Positions 1 through 10,100 of a stretch of DNA of 43,588 nucleotides are shown here, in pieces; within the stretch, counting starts at the first letter, position 1, and every line of letters begins with the position of its first letter. The DNA comes from a bacterium. GTDB taxonomy: Bacteria > Margulisbacteria > Marinamargulisbacteria > GCA-2716485 > GCA-002719695. The notes under the pieces were generated by a model, which saw only the letters and a list, made by a program, of their open reading frames with translations, did no database searches and was not told the DNA's origin. Where the stretch lies: the NCBI GenBank assembly GCA_002719695.1, contig PBEQ01000008.1:14725-58312 (forward strand), read 5' to 3'. A program made the translations under genes and the position numbers.

Positions 1-656
1 GTTATAAATTTTTGATTTGCTTTTCGTAATGCTGTTTCAGGATTAATGTTTTCTTTTCGTAAAACATTTATAATTGCAAATAATAAATCACCAGCTTCTT
101 CTTCTAATGATTCTTGGTTATTTTTTTTGTTTAATTCATGGCTAAATTCATGTATCTCTTCAGAAACTTTTTTTATTGCATCTGTTGTTTTATCCCAATC
201 AAATCCATCTTTGGCAGCTCTTTTTTGGATTTTTTCAGCTTTTATTAAGGCTGGTAAGGGAGGGATGTTATCTAATTGAGATTGACGTGGTTTTTCTTTT
301 TCCTTAATGTCATCCCATTGTTTGAGTACCTCATCAGCCGTATTTAATGTGGTTTTGTTAAAGACATGGGGATGTCTGGCTATCATTTTTTGATTAACAG
401 TTTCAGCAATTGTTTGGATAGAAAATGTTTTGGTTTCATTGGCAATGGTAGCGATCATTATGACTTGGAGTAATACATCTCCTGCTTCTTCAATAATGTT
501 TTCAGTCATATTTGTTTCAATAGCCTCTACTAATTCATAACATTCTTCAATGATACATGGTATTAAACTTTTAAAGGATTGTTCTCTATCCCATGGGCAT
601 CCTTGAGGTGACCGAAGAATATCAACGGTTTCAATGAGTTGATCTAAATGAGTCAT
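1..656 (-). CDS. mazG: MazG-family nucleotide pyrophosphohydrolase (3' end truncated by window edge)
   Basis: Manual reverse translation from ATG at 656: MTHLDQLIETVDILRSPQGCPWDREQSFKSLIPCIIEECYELVEAIETNMTENIIEEAGDVLLQVIMIATIANE...; the CPWD, EExYE and EExGDxLLQV motifs are typical of MazG. The start overlaps the sepF stop (TAATG). Confidence 0.92.
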   Translation of the reverse strand, partial: MTHLDQLIETVDILRSPQGCPWDREQSFKSLIPCIIEECYELVEAIETNMTENIIEEAGDVLLQVIMIATIANETKTFSIQTIAETVNQKMIARHPHVFNKTTLNTADEVLKQWDDIKEKEKPRQSQLDNIPPLPALIKAEKIQKRAAKDGFDWDKTTDAIKKVSEEIHEFSHELNKKNNQESLEEEAGDLLFAIINVLRKENINPETALRKANQKFI

Positions 657-1096
657 TAATTAGCCGCAGCTTCTTTATATAAAAGTTCTCTTTCTATGGG
701 GTTTTCTGTAAATGATGATTCTTCATCAGAGTTTGTGATTAAGATATTCGCTGGTGTAAATAAAAATATATTTTCACCTAATTTCATCATATGGCCATTG
801 ATTGCGTAAGCGGTTCCACATACAAAATCAATTAATCGTTTGCTTGCATCATTGTCTAAAAACTTTAAATTAATAATGACTGGTTTAGAATCTCTAAGAT
901 AAGAGGCGATATTAAGTGAGTCTTCATAAATTCGGGGTTCTAATACTTTGATTTCAGATGCAGCAAATGGTCTTGACGATTTTGAGTTTATAATAGACCC
1001 TTTAAATGGTTTTTGCTCGATAGGTTTTTGAATTCCAGATTCATCTGGTTCTGAGAATCCAAAAAATTGTTTTAGATCGTTAATCATTGATCCCAT
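656..1096 (-). CDS. sepF: SepF-like cell division protein (DUF552)
   Basis: MGSMINDLKQFFGF... and '...SKPVIINLKFLDNDASKRLIDFVCGTAYAINGHMMKLGENIFLFTPANI' match the SepF core. Start re-annotated to MGSM because AAGGAGAT lies just upstream. Adjacent to yggS as in Gram-positives and cyanobacteria. Confidence 0.88.
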   Translation of the reverse strand: MGSMINDLKQFFGFSEPDESGIQKPIEQKPFKGSIINSKSSRPFAASEIKVLEPRIYEDSLNIASYLRDSKPVIINLKFLDNDASKRLIDFVCGTAYAINGHMMKLGENIFLFTPANILITNSDEESSFTENPIERELLYKEAAAN

Positions 1097-1106
1097 GTGT
1101 ATCTCC

Positions 1107-1793
1107 TTATTTTTGAAACAGCATTCGTCCAATACGTATCATTGTCGAACCTTCTTCAATGGCTAATTTATAATCTTGGCTCATGCCCATGCTTAATTCA
1201 CTTGCTTTAGGTAAGTTAGGTGCTGATTTATATAAATTATAAGCATTTTTAAACATATTTTTTGTTATTTCCTTATTTTCTGATAGTGGAACTATAATCA
1301 TTATACCTTTAATTATTACATTTGGAAAAGTAAATAATTGTTTGTTTAAGCTGACAAAATCATGCTCAGAAAACCCAAATTTTTTGGGATCATTAGCAAT
1401 ATTAATTTGAATATAGCAAATGGTTTTTTTGTTTAGTTCTTTTGATATCGAATTTATTTTTTCTAATAAGGAGATACTATCTACAGATTGAATAACATCA
1501 AAGTGTTGGATTGCTTTTTTAACTTTATTACGCTGCAGATGCCCAATAAAATGCCATTCAATATCAGCTAGGTGCTGGAGGTTAGAAATTTTTTCTATAC
1601 CATCTTGGATTTTATTTTCACCAAAAATTCTAAATCCTTGGTCATATAGTTTTTCAATTTGGTTAGATGATGCATACTTTGATGCTACACAGACTCTGAT
1701 AGGGGCCTTGTTTGGCACTTTATCATGCATAGATTTTAGAGTGGCCAGTAATAGCTGAGATTGGTCTTTGATAATATTTTCGTTTGTTTTCAT
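1107..1793 (-). CDS. yggS: YggS/PLPBP family pyridoxal-phosphate-dependent protein
   Basis: 'VCVASKYASSNQIEKLYDQGFRIFGENKIQDGIEKI...IEWHFIGHLQRNKVKKAI...IQSVDSISLLEKIN...LSMGMSQDYKLAIEEGSTMIRIGRMLF' is diagnostic. Confidence 0.95.
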   Translation of the reverse strand: MKTNENIIKDQSQLLLATLKSMHDKVPNKAPIRVCVASKYASSNQIEKLYDQGFRIFGENKIQDGIEKISNLQHLADIEWHFIGHLQRNKVKKAIQHFDVIQSVDSISLLEKINSISKELNKKTICYIQINIANDPKKFGFSEHDFVSLNKQLFTFPNVIIKGIMIIVPLSENKEITKNMFKNAYNLYKSAPNLPKASELSMGMSQDYKLAIEEGSTMIRIGRMLFQK

Positions 1794-1817
1794 TGTTTAG
1801 GTATTGTATCGTAATTA

Positions 1818-2452
1818 TGTCTATCAGAAAAAGAGTTGTTACTATGTCGATTCATTTAGAAAAAAAAACCTGTTTTATTTTATTTATTAGTTGTGTTTTT
1901 TTAGTAATAGGGTTGCTATTGGTAGTAGCATTAAATATGAAGACAGTGCTTGTCTATGAGTCACCGTCTATTCCTGCTCAAGTGGATGCTGTTGTTGTTT
2001 TAGCAGGAGGGACTGGTAATCGTGTTAAAAAGGCTGTATCCGTTTTAAAAAACTATCGCCCTTACTACCTTATTATGACAGGAAGTCCTTTTTATCATAT
2101 TTCAACCCCTCGTTTAATGGGTGAGTATGCCAAGAAATTACAAGCGAATTTACCATTAATTATTTATGAAGAGCAGTCTTATTCTACGTATGATCATATA
2201 AAGTATTTGCCAGCTATATTTGATCGCTATCAGATTCGTACGGTTTTAGTTGTTACATCGTATTATCATACGGCCAGAACGTATTTAATGTTTAATCGTT
2301 ATATTAAAAAATTTGACTTAGATTATGATATTTATGTGCTTGGTTCTGAGGATAATGTTAGTTATTCACATTGGTGGAAAGATCATGAAATGATCGAAAG
2401 GGTTGGTTTAGAATTGATAAAGCGCCTCTATTATTTTTTGTTATTGCCATAG
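1818..2452 (+). CDS. YdcF/SanA/ElyC-like DUF218 membrane protein
   Basis: N-terminal TM, then 'VDAVVVLAGGTGNRVKKAVSVLKNYRPYYLIMTGSP...YEEQSYSTYDHIKYLPAIF...VLVVTSYYHTARTYLMFNRY', a DUF218 pattern. Exact start uncertain (ORF opens at 1784; ATGs at 1818 and 1844). Confidence 0.82.
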
Positions 2453-2475
2453 TTTTTTAATTTTAATTTTTTTAT

Positions 2476-2506
2476 TTGAAATTATTTTTTGAAATTTTTT
2501 TATAAA
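2476..2506 (+). promoter_or_regulatory. Candidate sigma70-type promoter upstream of the giant-protein gene cluster
   Basis: TTGAAA (2476-2481), 19 bp, TATAAA (2501-2506) in a very AT-rich intergenic region. By eye only. Confidence 0.3.
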
Positions 2507-2547
2507 TAATATCTATTAGAGTGTACAAGTTTCGCATTTGATTAGCC

Positions 2548-3201
2548 GTGTATACTAATGTGAAACAGCTACAAGTTTATTTAAATAAGGCTCGATTTGG
2601 AATATTTGTATTATTTATATGGATGTTTTTATATAATGGGTATAGTTTTTCAGAAACATCTAATACATTGATAGATATTAGCAATTCTAGTCAATATAGT
2701 TTATCTATCCTCAAAGATATTTCAAATGGATTAACGGATTTTTTTGGTATTATTAATAGAAAAGTTGGAAGTAAGGCAACAAATATTAATAATAAAGACA
2801 ACAAACTCGTTATTTTATCTATGAGCTTTAATCAATTGTCATCATCTCCAAATAGTTTGGGTAATATTATTGATCCCGATGAAGATGTTGAACCTGCTGT
2901 AACAAGTAAGCCCTTGGTATATCCAAACCCATTTAGACAATCAACACAGAATGGTGCTATTTTGTCATATGATTTGTCTAAAGATTTTTCATTTGAAATT
3001 CATATCTATAATATGTTGTCACAGCGCGTGTTTAAGCAAACATTTCAGGAGGGTGGCCCTGGCGCTAGAAAAGGAGCGAATAGATTGCAGATTAATCAAG
3101 AATCATTAGGGGGTTATTTATTATCATCAGGTGTTTATTTTTATGTGTTTGTTCATAATCAAGATGTGTTAGCAAAAGGTAAAATGGTGGTGAAACCATG
3201 A
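2548..3201 (+). CDS. Exported protein with C-terminal FlgD-Ig-like / T9SS sorting-signal-like domain
   Basis: GTG start; hydrophobic N-terminus (FGIFVLFIWMFLYNGYSFS); C-terminus 'KPLVYPNPFRQST...AILSYDLSKDFSFEIHIYNMLSQRVFKQTF...SGVYFYVFVHNQDVLAKGKMVVKP' has the YPNPF...GVYFY...GKMVV layout. Confidence 0.65.
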   Translation: MYTNVKQLQVYLNKARFGIFVLFIWMFLYNGYSFSETSNTLIDISNSSQYSLSILKDISNGLTDFFGIINRKVGSKATNINNKDNKLVILSMSFNQLSSSPNSLGNIIDPDEDVEPAVTSKPLVYPNPFRQSTQNGAILSYDLSKDFSFEIHIYNMLSQRVFKQTFQEGGPGARKGANRLQINQESLGGYLLSSGVYFYVFVHNQDVLAKGKMVVKP

Positions 3202-4178
3202 TTAAATTAAGATTATATATAATACTTTTATTGTGTATGTTTTGTGTGTCTTCAAATGAGGCATTTGAAACATATTACTTTTCTCCAGATAGTGTGGGTT
3301 CTTCTGCAAGATCGATTCGATTAGGCGGTGTTGAAGGGATGAGTTCACACGCTGATTCTGTATTTGAAAATCCAGCTGCATTGTATCGAATCAAGCGGTT
3401 TTCAAGTTCTTTTTTTCAAACTGAGTTTATGGAAGAGGTTGTGTATCAAAATGTTGCATTTGCAACGCGAACGTCATTTGGCGTTTTTGGGGTTGGTTTT
3501 TTTAATGTTGGTGTTGATAACATTCCTAAAACAGATAAAATCGAGTATGAGGATTATACAGATTATTTTGTGAGATATTATTTTAACTATCAAAACTCTT
3601 TGCTAAAAGGATCGTATCAATATTCTGTATCAGATTATATTCATATTGGCGTTTCTGGTTCTTATTTTTTTAATGATTTTGATACAGTTCGTGGAAGTGG
3701 TTATAACGGTGATTTTGGACTTTTGCTAGATCTTGGCCGATTTGAATTTTCTATGTTAATTCGTAATTTAATTTCATCTAACGAAGTTTTGTACACGGAT
3801 TCGGAAGTTGGTGATAATAGTAGTGATGGAATTACAGAAAAGCTTTCCATTCAAAACATTTATTCGGTAAACTATAAATTAAGGAACTTCACAATGTATG
3901 GTCAATTTAAAACAGTTGGGGAGCAACGAGAGTTGCATAATACGCTTGGATTACAGTTTAATCCACGATTTTTACCTTTTTTAAAAGGATCTGTGGCTTA
4001 TAAACAATATCCTCTTGTTGCTTATGAGGAAGGTGATTTAGCAATGCAAGATAAAAACTCTTTGGTTTTTGGATTAGAACTTAATTTATCAGGTTTGCAT
4101 TTTAATTATGCTTATGAGAGAAGCGATCATATTCAATTTGAACATAAAAATTATTTTTCAGTGGGGTTATCGTTTTAA
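3198..4178 (+). CDS. PorV/UPF0164-like outer-membrane beta-barrel protein
   Basis: Signal peptide, then 'GSSARSIRLGGVEGMSSHADSVFENPAALYRIKRFSSSFFQTEFMEEVVYQNVAFATRTSFGVFGVGFF' (early 'ARSxxLGGA...NPA' layout of PorV/UPF0164 proteins); alternating beta pattern; C-terminal aromatic 'FSVGLSF'. ATGA overlap with the upstream gene. Confidence 0.7.
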   Translation: MIKLRLYIILLLCMFCVSSNEAFETYYFSPDSVGSSARSIRLGGVEGMSSHADSVFENPAALYRIKRFSSSFFQTEFMEEVVYQNVAFATRTSFGVFGVGFFNVGVDNIPKTDKIEYEDYTDYFVRYYFNYQNSLLKGSYQYSVSDYIHIGVSGSYFFNDFDTVRGSGYNGDFGLLLDLGRFEFSMLIRNLISSNEVLYTDSEVGDNSSDGITEKLSIQNIYSVNYKLRNFTMYGQFKTVGEQRELHNTLGLQFNPRFLPFLKGSVAYKQYPLVAYEEGDLAMQDKNSLVFGLELNLSGLHFNYAYERSDHIQFEHKNYFSVGLSF

Positions 4179-4193
4179 TGACATGTTAAAAAA

Positions 4194-7100
4194 ATGTGGG
4201 TATTTATGACATTAGAAATTAGAAAATATTTAATCTTGATTTTCTTATTTATCACAACAGGGTTGTACGCTGGGTATAATGACATGGTTCTTACTCCTTA
4301 TTTGTATGATCATCTTAAACAAGAGCCTTATAATGGTAATTTTGATATTAGAGTAGGCTTTGTAACTGCTAATTATTATAAGAATATGTTTATTTGTCCT
4401 TATTCAGAATCGGATTCTTCTGAATGTCACTTAATCAATGCAACTGTTAATAATGGGCAGACTGTATTAAAACTTGAAAACATGGACGATCTAGATGCTC
4501 TAATTACTGCCAATCTGCAACTTAAATTAAAACTTGATAGTGGTGTTTCAATTATCCCAGAGGATGATAATTATCTTTTTAATTCATCGGCTTTTAGCAT
4601 CTTGAGCTATAAAACTGACTATGTTCAATTTCCTCAAGCTGAAAAGTTAGTTTCTTCATCTAGCTTTGTTAATCCTGTATTAGTTGAATCGGATGTTGAT
4701 TTTGGTTGGATGTTGTTTTCTAAAACAGCTCCTTATCTAGGAAAAAGAGATAGTGCTCAAAATGTTATGGTTGATGTGGCTACTATTAATGTTAAAGAAA
4801 ATTTATATGTAAATGGTCAGCCAATAGGAGAGAGTTTTTTATGGAAAACAAGTAATAAAGGAAGGATTTATGTTGAAACTGGTGTTGATTTAGCGATTAA
4901 GAAATTTTCTGATGGTGTGCCTGTTGGGGAGCCATTATATAGCGTTCAAGTTGTTGGTTCTATTGCTGCAAATGAGTTTTTTCAATCGGATAGTCCTTTT
5001 ACACTTTTTTCAGATTGGGTTACTCGTGATGCTCGTCCAGAGTATTTAGAGCCAGTAAATACCGAAGTTATGTATTTTGAAAAAGTTACACAAAATATTG
5101 GTTTTGGAGTGGCAGATCTCAAAGATAGATTAAATTCAAATGGCATATTATTAACAGGTAATATTAACACTAATACAGTTACATCTGGATCGGTCTTTTT
5201 TAAGAATAATGAATTTTTTGGTGTTAAACATCAAGCTGGTAGCAATGAAATTGTAACGTTTAATCCTATTCAATCAAATGGAAGTGAAAATCAGTTAGCC
5301 TTTTTTAATGATGCTAATAATATTAGCAGTGATCCGAGAGCAAAAATACAGACTAATTCTAATTCGACTGTAACATTATTTGATACGGAACGTTTTTTTC
5401 GTTTAACAGATTCTTTTGCTGTTGTATCTTCAAAAAATAATTATTTGTTTGGTATTAATTTTGATCAAGGAAATGTTGTTATTTCAAAAAATACTGATTT
5501 TGGATATAAACTGGGTGTTAATGGAAAAATTGATGCCAAAGATTATTATTTGCGTGGGTTTCCAATATCTATGCAAATGGCTTCAGGGGAATATTTTTAT
5601 CGAAATTTAGCTGTTTCTACAGAGGATAATTATAAAATTTATTATGATAGAGGTCATATTGCATTGGGTGCTTTTGAGTCTATGGATTCGCGATCTAGTT
5701 TAGAAATTGGAACTCCATTAAGGGAAGATAATCAGGTTCCAATCAATCCAGCTTTGTCTTTTACAAAAAGAGCTCAAGGTTCAGGAGATGATACTGGTTA
5801 CTCTTTGGGTATTAATAGCTCATATAATGATCAATTTTTTTTAGTTAATGGGTATGATTTAAATGTTAATGATCCGTTGTTATCTATTAAGAAAAATTAT
5901 TTAGGAATGGGTATCGTTGAGGCCAAGGCTAATTTACATGTTTCTGGAAATGCAGGAGTATTAATTCAAGGCCAGTTACGGTTTTTTGATGATGTATATC
6001 GTCAGGATGTCATCGATGCGTTTAATCAACCTGGGTCACAGCTTCAATTTAATCCGTATAGTGCTTCATTTAGATCAGGTATGTTTTTTGATTCTGAAAA
6101 TTATTTTACAAATGTCGGTGTTTTTTCTGCTGGTACGGGCTATTCTAACCAGGTTAGTGGCAACTTAGCTGCTGCTTTAGGTGGTGCTAGTCAGCGTGTT
6201 GCAGGTTTTTATTCAACGGCTATGGGTGGGACTTCCAATGATATTCTTTCGGGATTTTCGTTTTCAGGTGGAAAAGGTTCTTATATTGATCATCATGGAT
6301 CATTTGTTTTTTCTCATAGTGGGTTTTTGCCGGTTGGTGTAACAAGTATTTCTCAAGATGACCGTTTAAAAACTACTGATACAAGACAGTTTCTAATTGG
6401 AACACCTCAAAACTCGTTTGCGCCTGCTTATTTAGGGATAAATACTAATAATGCTTATGGATTAGCGACGATTAAAGCACGATCTATTGTTCCCAGTGTT
6501 TTTGAGGAAATGTTATCGTTATCTTCAAGTAATGCAACTATTTTAGTTAATGCCTTAAAAGATGAAAAATTTATTGATTCAGATGGTGATTTATTGGTGT
6601 ATAAAGATCGCTATTTTACACAATATTTTTCGGCAAATGACTTGCCTATTATTGCTAGTATTAACTCGGTTCAGGTTTATCAAAACCTTGTAGCCACTTT
6701 AAATAACAATAACCACAATTATTGGAATTCTAACAATGCTATTACGAGTACTAATTTGAGAGAATGGGCGCTTGTTCCAACAGGTAATTGGGATGACTTA
6801 TTTATGCCCGTTTTAGATGGGAATTCATCTACTCCCGTATTTAATAATAATGCTAACGTGGGAATTAGGTTTCATACATTATTTGTGAGTAAAAATGTTT
6901 CTAAGACAGCTGAAAAATTTAATGATGCTCTTAAAACTATAGGTATCTATGATGAGAATTCATCATTTAAGCAGTGTGGTAATTATGGAACGTGGTCTAC
7001 ATCTACTATTACTAGTGATATTATTGAGGGATATGTTGATACCATAGATTCTGTCCTTTCTAATGAATTAGAAAGCTTTACTAATATAACGACAACCAAT

Positions 7101-10100
7101 GTAAAAGATTTTATGGTGGAAGAATTAGATAAAGAGGGTGTTGATTGTGATGCTTGGCAAGATTTATATATTACGATTGCCACTGTAAACAAGAAAATTT
7201 ATCAAAAGGATGTTGATGTTCCCAATTTTGAAGCATCATTTTGCGACGGAAGTGATACTTGGCAATGTCAATACACATATTATGCATATAGCAACTATTT
7301 AAGTTCAACCGTTTATAGTCAATTATTTGATGCTATTCGTAGTAATATCGATCGCTTTGTATTAGATTTAGATAGTGTTGCATCTGGATCTTATTTGCTT
7401 TCTGATTTGGATCAGGGATTTATAGATGATATCAGTTTTGATGGTAGTACTTCAATTACTAGTGTTGATGTACAAGCTGTTTTAGAAAAACTTTTAACAA
7501 CGAATATCGTATTATTGGAAGGTCAAAATCAAGATGCTGTTTTTCGTGTTCAAAATAATAATAGTATCAATTTAGGATTTGATGAATTTGTTAACAATGC
7601 AGATTTTGCGATTAGTGGTAATATTGCTATCGTTGAGCCTCGTGTTGAATCGTTTATTTCTACTCCATCTTTAATCAAAATAGATAATTTATATGATCCG
7701 TATTTTGATTATAGTTCCAACCAACCGTCATCGTATGCAGATTCTCTTTTAGTAAGAAAAGCGCCTCAATCACAAGTCCCTAGTCCTACGTTTGTAATTA
7801 ATTCAAAAGGTATCGTTGGTTTAGGAGAAGTTGTTTCAACAGATTCTTATTTTTTACAGGTATCAGGAGAACTTATGGCGACTGTTTTTACAACGCCAGC
7901 TGGAGATTTAACACCGCCTGATGATGTTGTTATTGTTTTTTTGCATGAAGATACAACCCCTAATATTTATTTTACTCAAGGATTTTTGGGTTTGGGTGTT
8001 GCTAGTCCAAATTCGTTGTTACATTTAGGCTATTCTTCTTTGCATACTCCGTCTGATCCTGTTCTAACATTTGATTATTTTAATGATGACATCATAAAAG
8101 TAGGTGGAGCAAGTTCTTCAAATCCAGGATTTAAAATAGGGTCTCCGGATTCTTTTTATACAGCCCCAGCTTTGTTTGTGTCTGGAAATCAGACGGGTGA
8201 TCCACAATTACCCGGGTTTTTTACAAGCCAAGCTGGTGTTATATCTGGAAATCTCGGAATTAGTTCTACTTTACAGGTAAATACCGATAATGTGATGGAG
8301 GCAGGATTTGCAAGTAATGAAATTAAAACAAATGTATTATTTTTAAAAAATGATAATAATCAGTTTGTAAAAGTTTCTGCATCAGGGTTTCCTTGGAATT
8401 TTGATATAGACAAACGCTTAATCTATTTAAATGATGGAACATTAATTGGTATTCATACGTCTTTTCCTCAATATGATTTAGATGTTAGTGGGAATTTAAA
8501 TTTTATAGGAAACGAACAAGCTTCTTTTAATGTTCTTAATAATGTTAGGTTACATGAATTATTCTTAACAACAAATGTAACTGATGATGTTACTAACATG
8601 AACTTGGCTTTTAAGGACACTGTTGTTGATAGTAAACTATTTGTTGAATCTCAAAATTTGATCTTAAAGTTTAATAATGTTGATTTTAATCAAACAAGTG
8701 ATATTACTGCTGGAGAGGGGTATTGTGGAGATTTTGTGATTTTTCAACAATTAACGGATGTTTACTCTTCTAAGTTTCACGATCCTGATCCTGATAATGG
8801 TATTCCCCCTTGCTTTGAAGGTCCAGATACTAATTATGAGGGTTATCCTACTTCAGAAGTGAATTTTAGTTTTGATTTTAGAGATGTTACTTATAACTTT
8901 TTTACGTATAATGACACTGCGAAAGATTGGGATTTAGCAACTTCTGGAAGAGTGACTGAGAATATGTCTATCTTGGAAATAACAGGAAATATTTTATTAG
9001 ATTTAGATAGCCCTACTGTTAATACTGATATTGTTTTTCCTAGTTCTGATTCAGAGAATGTTTTGTATTTCGGTAAGTCACAGGATACGTCTATCAGGCA
9101 TAAGGGTGATTATTGGGCGGATTCGTATTCGTTTTCAGCAGTATCTCTGAATGTTGTGATTACAAATAACAGTGGTAACGATTTTACTTCAGCAATTACA
9201 GGCATTGATATTCAAATAGATAATATTGACAGTACAGGTCAAACGAAGAGTTTAACAAATGGAACGGAAGTTGTAGGTTTGTATGTTGATGTTACAAATG
9301 TTAGTGTACAAGATTCAGGAGTTGATACGAGAGGGTATCGCTATCCTGCTGTGTTTATGGGGGATGTTTTAATGGCAACATCTAATGCCTTAACACATAT
9401 AACACGAAATATGGGGGTTTTAACAGGCCGTTTAGAAACAGAGACATCGTATAATTATTTATTAGCTGTTCAAGGTACTTTAAAAGCGGTTGGTCAGAAG
9501 GCTGATCTAATTATATCAGATGGTTTGTTTTCACCTTCGTTACAAGTTAATGCTGGTTTTATCAATGCTTTTAATGCCAATATTGATTCTAATAAAGCAA
9601 GGGTTGGCATTAATAAAACGAATCCACAAGTTGAGCTGGATATTGATGGAAATATTCGCGCTTCTTATTGGGAAGCAAATAAAGGGGCTCTTCGTTCTAA
9701 TTATTTGTCTCATTCAAACGATACGTTTATTGTTAATCAAAATGGATTTGTTGGATTTGGTGTTACTGAGCAAGCTGATAATGATGGAGATGTATTATTT
9801 TACAAATTATTTGATGAAACTTCATTAGCTAATTTATCCAATGCTTTTATTTATAAATCATATCAGTTAGATGTTACTAAAGATATTACTTTTAGTAACA
9901 ATGTTACGGGTTTAAGCTTAGCATTTCCAATGGAAGACGATAATTTCTTTGGTATGATGGATTCTAGCCAGGCAACAGCTGTATTAAAAGGTTTAGATGT
10001 TAATTTGAGCGATATATCTCTTACAAATAATGCACGGTTAATTGGTGTTAGTGTTAATGTTTTGGATAATAGTAATAGTTATGCTGCTGTATTTTTAAGT

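Noticed and set aside
46-279. Plus-strand ORF of 77 aa
   Set aside because: Antisense to mazG, whose minus-strand translation is clearly conserved.
2551-2556. TATACT as a -10 element for the 217-aa gene
   Set aside because: It would place the transcription start after the GTG start that opens the signal-peptide-containing ORF, and no convincing -35 is visible; the upstream TTGAAA/TATAAA is preferred but weak.
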